NCBI RefSeq assembly: GCF_018860155.1
Contig: NZ_JAHKNI010000025.1
Coordinates: 40,403 to 104,402 of the forward strand
Length of the DNA: 64,000 nt
From: Nocardia albiluteola
GTDB lineage: Bacteria > Actinomycetota > Actinomycetes > Mycobacteriales > Mycobacteriaceae
Direction: 5' to 3'
Under the pieces are notes generated by a model. That model had not been told where the DNA came from. It worked only from the letters and a program-made list of their open reading frames with translations, and searched no databases. This document shows positions 1 to 7,872 of the stretch, piece by piece; position 1 is the first letter of the stretch, and every line of letters begins with the position of its first letter. The position numbers and the translations under genes were made by a program.

Positions 1-396
1 CTGCACGATAACCACCAGGCTCGGCACGAGGCCGCCGATGCCGAAGCCGGTGATCGCACGCGCAGCGATCAGTACCTGCACGTCGCCGGCCGCCGCCGAC
101 CCGACCACCCCCACCAGAGTGACGGTCAGCGCGCAGATGACCAGTCTGCGACGACCCACCCGGTCGGCGATCGGCGCCAGCAGAAAGGATCCGGTCGCCA
201 TACCGGCCAAGCCGCAGCTGAGCAGAAATCCCCTGGCTCGGTCGGAATCGACGAAGCCGTGCGGGAGGCGCGGCAAAACGAACCCCATGGCGAACACATC
301 GAAGCCATCGACCGCGACCGCGAACAGGCAGATCGCCACGACGGCCCACTGGTATCGCGTCATCGGCGATGTACGCAGCAGTTGCCGGATGTCCAC
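1..396 (-). CDS. Aromatic acid:H+ symporter, MFS superfamily (N-terminal 132 residues; C-terminus outside window)
   Basis: The reverse strand from a GTG at 396 stays open to the window edge. It reads as the N-terminal part of an MFS transporter: a hydrophobic first helix ending in the DGFD signature typical of the aromatic acid:H+ symporter (AAHS, PcaK/BenK-like) family, then the loop 2-3 motif ADRVGRRRL and a helix 4 stretch RAITGFGIGG. The start is supported by a GAGAGGG ribosome-binding site about 7 bases upstream. It is expected to be a cytoplasmic-membrane importer of an aromatic carboxylate. It is the last gene seen in a minus-strand run with two P450s, a ferredoxin and a reductase, so it probably imports their substrate. 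The exact substrate cannot be read from this fragment. Confidence 0.8.
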   Translation of the reverse strand, partial: MDIRQLLRTSPMTRYQWAVVAICLFAVAVDGFDVFAMGFVLPRLPHGFVDSDRARGFLLSCGLAGMATGSFLLAPIADRVGRRRLVICALTVTLVGVVGSAAAGDVQVLIAARAITGFGIGGLVPSLVVIVQ

Positions 397-427
397 TACC
401 GGCCCTCTCCACGTGATCACCGGGCGG

Positions 428-796
428 TCAGGCGACACAGATTCCGGGGACGGCGATCTTCTTGTACAGGTGCGGCGCCGCGGTGCAGGATTCGGGGTAT
501 TTGGCGATCATCTCCTGGAACTCCGGGGTCTGGAACGCCCGTGCGATGTTCTGCACGCTCTCCCAAACCGCCACATTGATGTAGCTGCCGCTGCCGTCTA
601 TACCCTTGTGCAGCTGCGCCGAAATACAGCCATGACTCATCATGAAGGTACCGTCGTCCTTCCACAGCCGCAGGAACTCCTCCTCGTCGTCCGGCTCGAC
701 GTGGAATACGTTGACGAGGACTATAGGACCCTCCTCCTGTGAGGCGAGCTGTTGGAAGAACGTAGTGCTCTTATCCAATTCAAGTAGTTTCACCAT
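428..796 (-). CDS. Antibiotic-biosynthesis-monooxygenase (ABM) domain protein
   Basis: This 122-residue protein has the pattern of the dimeric alpha/beta ABM (ferredoxin-like) fold: an N-terminal strand PIVLVNVFHVEP, an acidic helix DDEEEFLRLW, and a second strand YINVAVWESV followed by helix NIARAF. Family members are small cofactor-free oxygenases, haem-degrading enzymes or binding proteins, and the residues seen do not decide between these. It sits 31 bases upstream of the transporter and downstream of the ferredoxin/P450 genes on the same strand, so it is probably co-transcribed and an accessory of aromatic oxidation. An AGGAAAA box lies just before the ATG. The catalytic function is unknown. 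Confidence 0.75.
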   Translation of the reverse strand: MVKLLELDKSTTFFQQLASQEEGPIVLVNVFHVEPDDEEEFLRLWKDDGTFMMSHGCISAQLHKGIDGSGSYINVAVWESVQNIARAFQTPEFQEMIAKYPESCTAAPHLYKKIAVPGICVA

Positions 797-925
797 GGAA
801 TTTTCCTTTTCTGATCGAAATTATTAGATTCCGGTTGGTTGTCACAGCGACTCGAGAGTTTGCAGCCGCAGACTTCGCAGTGACGGATGTGCGACAGAAT
901 CACAGTCGTCGGTACCGCCGAAGCC

Positions 926-1120
926 CTACTCCGACAACAGCTTCAAGGCCGCAACCGGGCAACTGAGCACAGCGGAATTCACTGCAGCCTTGTCCGACTC
1001 CGACACCCTTTCCTCGAGGACCGTCAGATCACCCTCCTCATCTACTGAAAAGAATGAGGGGGCAGCAGCCTCGCACATGGCGTGACCTTCACAGCGGTTT
1101 CGATCGAGTTCGATCTTCAT
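926..1120 (-). CDS. Small 3Fe-4S-type ferredoxin, P450 partner
   Basis: The 64-residue acidic protein has the cluster pattern C-x2-H-x2-C ... C-P (CEGHAMC near residue 10 and SCPVAA near residue 54). A His occupies the second cluster position, as in the actinobacterial [3Fe-4S] ferredoxins that feed soluble P450s. I chose the ATG at 1120, preceded by AGGAGA at 7 bases, over an in-frame TTG one codon upstream. The start codon shares one base with the stop of the P450 gene upstream (TGATG), so translational coupling is likely. It should carry electrons from the reductase at 3565-4740 to one or both P450s. Confidence 0.9.
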   Translation of the reverse strand: MKIELDRNRCEGHAMCEAAAPSFFSVDEEGDLTVLEERVSESDKAAVNSAVLSCPVAALKLLSE

Positions 1121-2322
1121 CAAATCTCCTCTCCATTGATCCAGACGGGGACCGCATTAATCCGCCTGGTCAGAATTCCTCCGCACTTCTCCCACGTAGC
1201 ATCCGGCGTCAGCCGCATCGCAGGATAGGCATCCATGAGTGCGCCGATCGCCAATCGGGCCTCGATCCGCGCCAGCGGCGCCCCGATACATGCGTGGATT
1301 CCTCTTCCGAACGCAAGGTGCGCGGCGGAATCCGGTCGATCGATTCGGTAGCTTCGCGAATCGTCACCCCACCGCTTCTCGTCGTGATTGGCCGATTGGA
1401 TGTTCAGATAGAGCTTCTTGCCCGCAGGAATCGGACATTCGGCGAGGGTGACATCCTCGATCACCGACCGGACCATGAATTGCGCAGGCGAGTCCAGGCG
1501 CAGTGACTCCTCGATCGCATTCGGCAACAACGACCGATCGGCCACCACCGCCGCCCACTCATCGCGATTCTCGAGCAGTCGATAGAGGCAGTTGGCAATC
1601 AGCCCGCGAGTTGTGTCGGTCGCAGCCACAACGAGCTGGAAGAGATGACAGACGACATGGAGTGTCGGCAATTCCTCCTCGCCTGCTTCCTCGAAGCAGA
1701 GGTTGTCCAGCACATCCTCATGACGATCTTCGGGGTGGGACCGCCGCTGTTCGACCAGTTGCGCCAGGAACCCCATCAGCGAGGCGAACTCGGGCAAGCC
1801 GTCCGTCGGTTCCGGTACAACACTGACGATGACGTCGGCCCAGCCCTGGACTTCGCGCCACGCAGGCTTCGGGATCCCGATCAGCGCATAGAGAACCGCA
1901 GCGGGAATGAAGTGCGCATAGTCCGCGTACACATCGACGCGACCGGAGTCAGGAAGCGCCTCGACTGCGTTGCGGACGATACTTTCGACCTCGGGCGTGA
2001 GCTTCCGCAGACGCGCCGGCGCCAAGTTCTTCAGCAATCTGGTTCGCAGTATCCCGTGTTCCGGTTCATCCGCCTGGGTTATGAGGGTGATGGGAGTCTG
2101 CACGTCCTCGGCGCCCACCGTGAAGTTACCGCGGCTCGAAAAGTGTTCGGTGTCATCGAATACTGCTCGGACAAGATCGTCGGTGTTCGCGGTGTAGAGA
2201 ATATCGCTGACCCTACCGACGGGGCATCCCCTTCTGGATGCCTGCATGAAGTCATCGGGATCAGGGATATGCGCGGGATTCAGCGGATTGAAAAATTCAT
2301 CCGAGTCCACGGGAGTTGCCAT
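1120..2322 (-). CDS. Cytochrome P450 (first of two), bacterial class I
   Basis: A full-length soluble P450 of about 400 residues. The oxygen-activating I-helix reads VAATDTTRG (about residue 240), the K-helix ExxR is ESLR (about 280), and the haem-binding loop is FGRGIHACIGAPLARIEA (about 340) with the axial Cys in HACIG. The ATG at 2322 is preferred over one at 2337 because a GGAAAGGA site lies 5-6 bases before it. It is coupled to the downstream ferredoxin gene. Class I P450s receive electrons from ferredoxin and an FAD reductase, both encoded here. The aromatic transporter and the formaldehyde dehydrogenase nearby suggest oxidation or O-demethylation of an aromatic acid; the substrate is inferred. 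Confidence 0.93.
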   Translation of the reverse strand: MATPVDSDEFFNPLNPAHIPDPDDFMQASRRGCPVGRVSDILYTANTDDLVRAVFDDTEHFSSRGNFTVGAEDVQTPITLITQADEPEHGILRTRLLKNLAPARLRKLTPEVESIVRNAVEALPDSGRVDVYADYAHFIPAAVLYALIGIPKPAWREVQGWADVIVSVVPEPTDGLPEFASLMGFLAQLVEQRRSHPEDRHEDVLDNLCFEEAGEEELPTLHVVCHLFQLVVAATDTTRGLIANCLYRLLENRDEWAAVVADRSLLPNAIEESLRLDSPAQFMVRSVIEDVTLAECPIPAGKKLYLNIQSANHDEKRWGDDSRSYRIDRPDSAAHLAFGRGIHACIGAPLARIEARLAIGALMDAYPAMRLTPDATWEKCGGILTRRINAVPVWINGEEI

Positions 2323-2383
2323 GTCGTTCCTTTCCATTCACCCGAGAAAACTCGGGATCGAGTACCTGGACCGCCGGGAGATG

Positions 2384-3568
2384 TCAGCTGGCGGTCACAG
2401 TGACCGGCAACGACTCCAGGCCGCGCAGAACGTTGTTGAAGTGGCGGACCGGTGTCCCGGCCTCGATGCGTGCGACCTTGGCAAGCAGCGCGCGGAGGAT
2501 TGCCTCGCCTTCGAGAACCGCGAGAGCCTGACCGGCGCACCCGTGCAGGCCATAGCCGAAGGCGAGATGGTCGATATTGCTGCGCTGGACGTCGAAGCGG
2601 TCGGCATCCGACCACTTGCGCTCGTCTCGATTTCCGGAGCCGTAAAGCACAGCCAAGCGGGCGCCGGCAGGTACCGTGACGTCCTCGGCCACCCAATCGA
2701 CGCGCGCGGTGCGCCCGAAGACCTGGACCGGCGATTCATAACGAAGGACCTCTCGAAAGGCCTGCGGAACGAGAGAAGGGCTGCTCCGCAGCACATTCCA
2801 CTGATCCGGGTGCTCAGCCAGCAGCCAGACCAGGTGACCGAGTGCATGCACGGTGGTGTCCATCCCCGCGGTGACGTAGGTCATCACCAGCCACGGTGCG
2901 ACCTCGGCCGGAATTCGGCCAGCATCGACAGCGTCGTACACGGCCCTTCCCATACTCCCTTCCGCCAGAACGTCCCGGTTGGCGCTGACCATCACGTACT
3001 CGGCCAATTCCGCCAGCCTCGGGACCGCGGCGAGAGTCCGGTCGTTTTCCGGGCCGAAGCAATTGAAGTTCGCGTCGATCAACTCGAGCAGCGGTTCCCG
3101 CCCGGACTTCGGCAACCCGATCAAGTCACCGACGATCTCGACAGGGAAACGGCGCGCAAGATCGGCCACCGCGTCGAACGAGCCCCGAGTGAGCAGGCGA
3201 TCGACAATTTCTTCGGCGCGCCGGTTGATTTCTGGTTCCAGATTCCGGACCCCTCCCGGCGCCAGGCGAGAAGACAGGACGCTCCGCAGCGCGTCATGCA
3301 CCGGTGGATCCGCCCGGATGATTCCTTCACCGATGTAATCGTTGAACGGCTTGTTCAACGAGATGTCCACAGAGGAGAACGCTTCCCACTCACCGAGCAC
3401 GTGACGAACTTCTCGATAGCGGGCAACCGCGAATACATCGTGTCGATCCAGGTAAACCACCGGCCCCGCGTCACGAAGTGCGCGAAACTCGGAATACGGC
3501 GCGGCCATGACCTCTTCGGAGAAGAGATCGACATCAAAGTGTGGAATCGTATCTGTAGGCGCGTTCAC
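2384..3568 (-). CDS. Cytochrome P450 (second of two), CYP199-like aromatic acid oxidase candidate
   Basis: This 394-residue P450 has an I-helix motif VTAGMDTT (about residue 240), ExxR as EVLR (about 275) and a haem loop FGYGLHGCAGQALA (about 343). The N-terminal pattern APYSEFRALRDAGPVVYL resembles CYP199-type enzymes, which hydroxylate or O-demethylate para-substituted benzoates; that similarity is from memory, not an alignment. Its start overlaps the stop of the upstream reductase gene by four bases (ATGA), so reductase and P450 are translationally coupled. The other P450 follows 61 bases downstream. With mscR close by, demethylation of a methoxybenzoate is a sensible hypothesis. Confidence 0.92.
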   Translation of the reverse strand: MNAPTDTIPHFDVDLFSEEVMAAPYSEFRALRDAGPVVYLDRHDVFAVARYREVRHVLGEWEAFSSVDISLNKPFNDYIGEGIIRADPPVHDALRSVLSSRLAPGGVRNLEPEINRRAEEIVDRLLTRGSFDAVADLARRFPVEIVGDLIGLPKSGREPLLELIDANFNCFGPENDRTLAAVPRLAELAEYVMVSANRDVLAEGSMGRAVYDAVDAGRIPAEVAPWLVMTYVTAGMDTTVHALGHLVWLLAEHPDQWNVLRSSPSLVPQAFREVLRYESPVQVFGRTARVDWVAEDVTVPAGARLAVLYGSGNRDERKWSDADRFDVQRSNIDHLAFGYGLHGCAGQALAVLEGEAILRALLAKVARIEAGTPVRHFNNVLRGLESLPVTVTAS

Positions 3569-4740
3569 TGTGCATCTCTTCGAGCGTCCGGATTCCGGGC
3601 CAGTCTGGTGAGTTTCGGCGCTGATATCGGAAAATTCACCGCGGCGGCGGTACCGAAGCCCACGTTTCCATCGGCCGGTGGCCAGGCCAGCAGGACCCGA
3701 CGATCCTCGAACGATCCGTCGATCACCATGGGCTCACCGCACGGAGGCAGCTGCCCGGCAAGTCGGATGCGGAGCCCGAAGACCTCGGTCCAGAAGAACG
3801 GAGCCGCAGCGCCGAGCCGGGCTTCAGGCTCGCGGCCGAGTAGTGTGGCAGCCGCGATCGTGGCCTGTGCGGACGCATTCCACCAGTGCGGACTGCGAGT
3901 GTGCCGGCCGCCGCCGCTCGAAGTGCTTGTGACATCGCCGGCCGCGACAATGCCGGGAGCAACCCGGCAATCGCTGTCGACAACTACGCCACCACTCAGG
4001 GCGATACCGCTGCCGCGTAGCCACTCGGTATTCGGGACGTCGCCGACCGCCGTGACGACCACATCTGCTTCGGCGAGCACGGACCCGTCCGCCGACTGCA
4101 CCCGATCGACCCCGCGGTCGGTAGGTCCGAGTTCCACACCGCCGGTGGAGACGCGGATCTTCACCCCTTTCTCGGCCGCGGCGGTCAGAACCATATCCGA
4201 CAGCCGGGGGCCGAGACGGCCGGCCAATGGAGTGATTTGATCGACCACCGTGACCGTCTTACCGAGGCTCGCGGCAGTCGAGGCGATCTCCAAACCCAGG
4301 AATCCGCCGCCCGCGACCGCTACATCGCGAGCGTCCTGGAAGCGTTCGCGGAGCGCGATAGCATCGTCGAACGTTCGCAAGGTGATCTCATCGGCGTGCT
4401 GCGACAACCGACGAGCTCGAGCGCCGGTCGCGATGACCAGGCCGTCATAGCGGATGCTGTCGCTGTCACTCAGCTCGACGCGCTTTCGCTCCATATCGAG
4501 ACCGACCGCCGTTATGCCACTGACAAGGTTGAAATCGTCAGCGGTAGAAAGAAATACACTGTCATCGGGCTCGGCGCCGCTCAGGACACCCTTCGACAGG
4601 GGCGGTCGGGCGTAGGGCCGGTGCAGTTCGTCTCCGATCACGGTGATCTCGCCGTCGAACCCGAGCCGGCGCAGGGCTGCAGCCGTAGCACAACCTGCCT
4701 GGGATCCTCCGACCACCACCATGCGACGGAGTCCGCTCAC
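3565..4740 (-). CDS. FAD/NAD-dependent ferredoxin reductase (putidaredoxin/rhodocoxin reductase type)
   Basis: The 391-residue protein starts with a Rossmann FAD motif VVVGGSQAGCATAAALRRLG, followed by RPYARPPLSKGVLSG, a hallmark of P450-system ferredoxin reductases. A second dinucleotide motif VAVAGGGFLGLEIAS (about residue 145) binds NAD(P)H, and GIVAAGDVTS (about 270) is the second FAD contact. It should transfer electrons from NAD(P)H to the ferredoxin at 926-1120. The GTG start at 4740 has only a weak upstream purine tract. It overlaps the next P450 by four bases and is the first gene of the electron-transfer set. Confidence 0.92.
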   Translation of the reverse strand: MSGLRRMVVVGGSQAGCATAAALRRLGFDGEITVIGDELHRPYARPPLSKGVLSGAEPDDSVFLSTADDFNLVSGITAVGLDMERKRVELSDSDSIRYDGLVIATGARARRLSQHADEITLRTFDDAIALRERFQDARDVAVAGGGFLGLEIASTAASLGKTVTVVDQITPLAGRLGPRLSDMVLTAAAEKGVKIRVSTGGVELGPTDRGVDRVQSADGSVLAEADVVVTAVGDVPNTEWLRGSGIALSGGVVVDSDCRVAPGIVAAGDVTSTSSGGGRHTRSPHWWNASAQATIAAATLLGREPEARLGAAAPFFWTEVFGLRIRLAGQLPPCGEPMVIDGSFEDRRVLLAWPPADGNVGFGTAAAVNFPISAPKLTRLARNPDARRDAQ

Positions 4741-4853
4741 GATGCCGCCGTCACAGAGAACCGGTGAAACTTGTTCTGCCCCATTATAACTCCTGCCATC
4801 ACTACTTTGATCAATCCGCCGACCCGCGGCGAGGCCGATATCTCACCCGATGG

Positions 4854-5417
4854 TCAATGTCTGGCTCGCCGGCCGACCGCGACGTTGTAGTCCTCGACAT
4901 TGGTAATGGTCTTGCCGCCGTCACCGAACTCGAGCAGAACTCGCCACAGCAGCCGAATGCGATTGTCCGACCACAATCCCTCCACCGGCTCGATGCGGTA
5001 GAAAACCTGCTGCCCCTGGTCGGGCACCTTGATGTTGTCGTACATGGATGTGTCTGCAGCCCAGGGGAATTGCTCCAGGCTGAGTTCTACAACCCGCTGA
5101 ATCTCCGCAGGATCGGTAACCAGAGTGGCGCGGCCTTGGATCTGCAGGTAGCGGGTTTCACGCCGGCCCGCGTAGCCGCTGGGCGGCAGATAGCTCATGG
5201 TGTAGCTGACATCAGGATTCCGCTGCATTTGCACATGCTTGCGGGTGTAGCTGAAGGTGTGCGTGTAAACGACGAGTCCGTCGCTGGCGAAGTGCATATA
5301 CGACGCCGACGGGCGACCGTCAGCATCGATGGTGGCGAGAATCCCGATCTCTTCGGTCCGCAGCAGTTCGATGATCGCCTCTTGAACCTCTGCCACAGAC
5401 GGCTCGGGACTGGGCAT
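4854..5417 (-). CDS. Pyridoxamine 5'-phosphate oxidase-fold flavin-binding protein
   Basis: The protein of about 187 residues has the split-barrel PPOX pattern: an N-terminal helix (EVQEAIIELLRTEE), strand IGILATIDADGRPSASYMHF, then a typical strand-turn with YTHTFSYTRKHVQMQRNPDVSY and YLQIQGRATLV. Relatives bind FMN or F420 and reduce or oxidise small molecules. I place the start at the ATG at 5417 because a GGAGG lies five bases upstream; an adjacent ATG at 5420 is too close, and an in-frame start at 5510 would add 31 poorly supported residues. It lies between the P450 system and the MarR gene on the same strand. The substrate is unknown. Confidence 0.8.
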   Translation of the reverse strand: MPSPEPSVAEVQEAIIELLRTEEIGILATIDADGRPSASYMHFASDGLVVYTHTFSYTRKHVQMQRNPDVSYTMSYLPPSGYAGRRETRYLQIQGRATLVTDPAEIQRVVELSLEQFPWAADTSMYDNIKVPDQGQQVFYRIEPVEGLWSDNRIRLLWRVLLEFGDGGKTITNVEDYNVAVGRRARH

Positions 5418-5599
5418 CATTGCCTCCAATTGAGGTGCGATAGAAACGTTTTGGAGACGGAAGTGGGTGGCCGTCATACCGGGGTCGATGAATGCGACCC
5501 TTGACGACAACTGTGGGCGTCATCACTTCACGGGTGCAATGCCGTTCCGCTGTGCAGAAATCGCGGGACATCTCGACAAAGAAGCGACTGCTGCGCAGG

Positions 5600-6544
5600 T
5601 CAGGGGTGCACCACTACGGTCAACTGTCGCATCAGCTTTATGAAATGCGGCGATTGCACGTCGGTCAGCGGGCGGAGCAGTTCACGTTGCACGTTTCGCA
5701 CCGATGGCGTGTGCGCCAGGAGCTCGCGACGTCCCTCGGTCGACAACCGCACCGTGTTTCTACGCCCGTCCACGGCATCGCGAGCGCGGATGACAAGCCC
5801 GCGGGCCTCCAGGCGGGCGATGACGTCACCGCCGGTCGACTTGTCGAGAGAGGTGAGGCGCCCGAGCATGCGCTGGTCTATCAGAGGGTGTCCATCCAGC
5901 ACCAGCAGCACGCTGTACTGAACGGACGTCAGCTCCGTGGACACCAGATTCGTCCACAACAAGGTGTGCAGCTGTTGGGCTCGACGAATCAGATGCCCCG
6001 GCGCTGTATGCAATCGCAGCGCGGGTAGGCGCAGAGGCCATCCCGGCACGGGTGCATTCACCGCGATATCCGCAGTGCCGCTGGGCGGTTCACCGCGGTA
6101 GGCGACCTCACGGAGAAGTCCGAGCAAGTCCTCGCCGTCGTCGAAGGACAGCGGTTGAAGCAGTTGGTGCTGCACCTCGACCACAGCCGGCGCGGCCGTC
6201 AGCAACGCGACTCGGCCTTCGGCTGTAAGCCGAGCCAAAATCCGGCGGCCATCGACACGATCACGACGTCTGGCCACCGACCCCCTGCGTTCCAGACGAC
6301 GCAAAATGTCGGCGGCAGAGGCCTTGTCCAGCGACATCAACTCGGCGACGGTCCGCTGGTCCGCCTCCTGTTGTTGTCCCAGCACAAGAAGTACGCCGTA
6401 CTGCACGGAAGTCAGCTCTCTCGGCGACAGCTGCTGCCATGCCGCAACATGAGCCTGTTGAGCACACCGAATGAGATGCCCCGGAGTATTCATCAACGCA
6501 GGCAGCCCACCCGGTTCCACCCTTGTACCTTCCGTCTCCGGCAA
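5600..6544 (-). CDS. Tandem-MarR transcriptional regulator (two fused MarR domains)
   Basis: One 314-residue reading frame holds two successive MarR winged-helix domains. The N-terminal halves match closely: TPGHLIRCAQQAHVAAWQQL with ELTSVQYGVLLVL at about residues 20-55, and APGHLIRRAQQLHTLLWTNL with ELTSVQYSVLLVL at about 180-215. Each is followed by a recognition helix (MSLDKASAADILRRLERRG; LTSLDKSTGGDVIARLEARG) and wing residues DxVDGRR. Ordinary MarR proteins carry one domain and dimerise; this chain may form an intramolecular pseudo-dimer. The annotated start is a TTG; an in-frame ATG at 6493 is possible. It probably senses an aromatic ligand and controls the genes around it. Confidence 0.87.
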   Translation of the reverse strand: MPETEGTRVEPGGLPALMNTPGHLIRCAQQAHVAAWQQLSPRELTSVQYGVLLVLGQQQEADQRTVAELMSLDKASAADILRRLERRGSVARRRDRVDGRRILARLTAEGRVALLTAAPAVVEVQHQLLQPLSFDDGEDLLGLLREVAYRGEPPSGTADIAVNAPVPGWPLRLPALRLHTAPGHLIRRAQQLHTLLWTNLVSTELTSVQYSVLLVLDGHPLIDQRMLGRLTSLDKSTGGDVIARLEARGLVIRARDAVDGRRNTVRLSTEGRRELLAHTPSVRNVQRELLRPLTDVQSPHFIKLMRQLTVVVHP

Positions 6545-6651
6545 GGTAACTCATCACCTCGCCTCGGTAGTCCCCCGTTTCCGGACCTGAAGTCTACGGG
6601 GATCCGACGGCCCAATTGCCGCTGTGCAAGGGCACTCCCACATCATGCCGG

Positions 6652-7488
6652 TCAGACCGGGCACCGATTGGCCCCCGAAGTCGGGCACGCAATCGTGTGG
6701 TCGGCGGCCACTCGCGCCGTCAGAGGCAGGCCGATGCCGGAGAGTTCGAGCCGGATGTCGTCGCCGGCCGCGATCGGCCCGACACCGGCGGGAGTGCCCG
6801 TGGTGACCACGTCTCCCGGATAGAGGGTAGTGACGGACGAGGCGTACGAGATCAGTGTGGCCACACTCCAGATCAGGTCTGCGGTATTGGCCTGCTGGCG
6901 CAGCTCACCGTTGACCCAGCAACGCAATTCGACATTGCGCGGGTCACCGAACTCATCGGCGGTCACCAGGACCGGTCCCATGGGAGTGAAGGTGTCGAAC
7001 GACTTCCGAGTCGAGCGGTCCTCCCCGCCGCGCATGGTGATATCCAGCAGCCCCGTATAACCGAATACGTAGTCGAGAGCTTCGTCTTCGTCGACCTTGC
7101 ATGCGGTCCGGCCGATGATGACCGCGAGCTCGCCCTCCTGGTCGAATCGCCGGTCGTGATAGGGCAGCTGGATCGTGCCGCCCGGATCGAGCAATGACGA
7201 AGGAGCCTCGAGGAAGAACCCGAGCGCACCGACCTGGGCATCGACACTCATCTCGACCTGATGGTCGCGGTAGTTCACGGGTGCGGCGATGATCTTCGAC
7301 GGATCCATGACAGGGGTCCTCAGTGTGGCGTCGCGCAACAGGGTCACATCGGCACGCAGTGGCGTCGGCCGCGCTCCATCCCGGGCCCAGCGCTCGATCA
7401 CCGTCCGCATGCTGCCGGCCAGCGGGATGATCTCGCCATCCCCGATCAAGTGACCTACTCGACCATCGTCGTAGGAAACCAATCGCAT
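6652..7488 (-). CDS. Fumarylacetoacetate hydrolase (FAH) family protein
   Basis: The 278-residue protein has the FAH-fold hallmarks: VNYRDHQVEM (about residue 69), the metal-binding acidic segment FDQEGELAVIIGR (about 115), GEDRSTRKSFDTFTPMGPVL (about 152) and the C-terminal TTLYPGDVVTTGTPAGVGP (about 220). Family members hydrolyse acylpyruvates or decarboxylate/hydrate ring-cleavage products with Mg2+ or Mn2+. AGGAGA lies 8 bases before the ATG. It is the first gene of the minus-strand unit and faces mscR across a shared promoter region with a pair of inverted boxes. It is one of three FAH-family genes in the window. Which cleavage product it handles cannot be read here. Confidence 0.88.
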   Translation of the reverse strand: MRLVSYDDGRVGHLIGDGEIIPLAGSMRTVIERWARDGARPTPLRADVTLLRDATLRTPVMDPSKIIAAPVNYRDHQVEMSVDAQVGALGFFLEAPSSLLDPGGTIQLPYHDRRFDQEGELAVIIGRTACKVDEDEALDYVFGYTGLLDITMRGGEDRSTRKSFDTFTPMGPVLVTADEFGDPRNVELRCWVNGELRQQANTADLIWSVATLISYASSVTTLYPGDVVTTGTPAGVGPIAAGDDIRLELSGIGLPLTARVAADHTIACPTSGANRCPV

Positions 7489-7542
7489 GTCGTGTTCTCC
7501 TGACCAGTCGGCCGAGCTGCGCGGCCCACTACCAAACTAGGA

Positions 7543-7615
7543 TGTATACGTACTATATTTCTCGTAGCATATCCGCTGAGCAGGTGGTACATCCCACGAG
7601 ATTAGTCCGTATACA
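7543..7615. promoter_or_regulatory. Pair of inverted 13-bp boxes in the divergent FAH/mscR promoter region
   Basis: The plus strand at 7543-7555 reads TGTATACGTACTA. The minus strand of 7603-7615 reads TGTATACGGACTA, so two boxes that agree at 12 of 13 positions face each other with 47 bases between them. The AT-rich character stands out from the high-GC surroundings. The position, between the divergent genes starting at 7488 (minus) and 7873 (plus), fits operators for a dimeric regulator. The tandem MarR protein at 5600-6544 is the nearest candidate; this link is inferred. Confidence 0.6.
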
Positions 7616-7872
7616 AACTTTTAGACTCTGCGCCACACACGTGCCGCACCTGGCCCGACACCGAAGAAGGGACATCGTGACCGAGTACACGCCAACGGGC
7701 AGGACCGCTTCGCCCACGCGGTCTCCGACGGCAAGGGCCTCACCTTCGGCTGAGACAGCCCATACAGCCCTCCCGGGTTGCAGCGCGTGACACTCCGTGT
7801 GCCGCGTTCGTGGGCTCGAGCTCTTTTCCGCCCCGGCGTGGGGCGCGTTCGTGTAGTTATGAAAGGAATTGC
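7616..7872. other. Intergenic leader before mscR; possible short coding remnant
   Basis: About 257 bases without a convincing gene. On the plus strand around 7703-7756 a short frame ends with RFAHAVSDGKGLTFG and a stop, which looks like the tail of a lost gene, but it is too short to identify. A GAAAGGA ribosome-binding site for mscR lies at 7861-7867. No tRNA or clear terminator was seen. Confidence 0.3.

Noticed and set aside
2246..4240. A 664-residue plus-strand open frame
   Set aside because: It lies antisense to the two P450 genes, has no family-like motif, and arises from the high-GC codon pattern of the genuine minus-strand genes.
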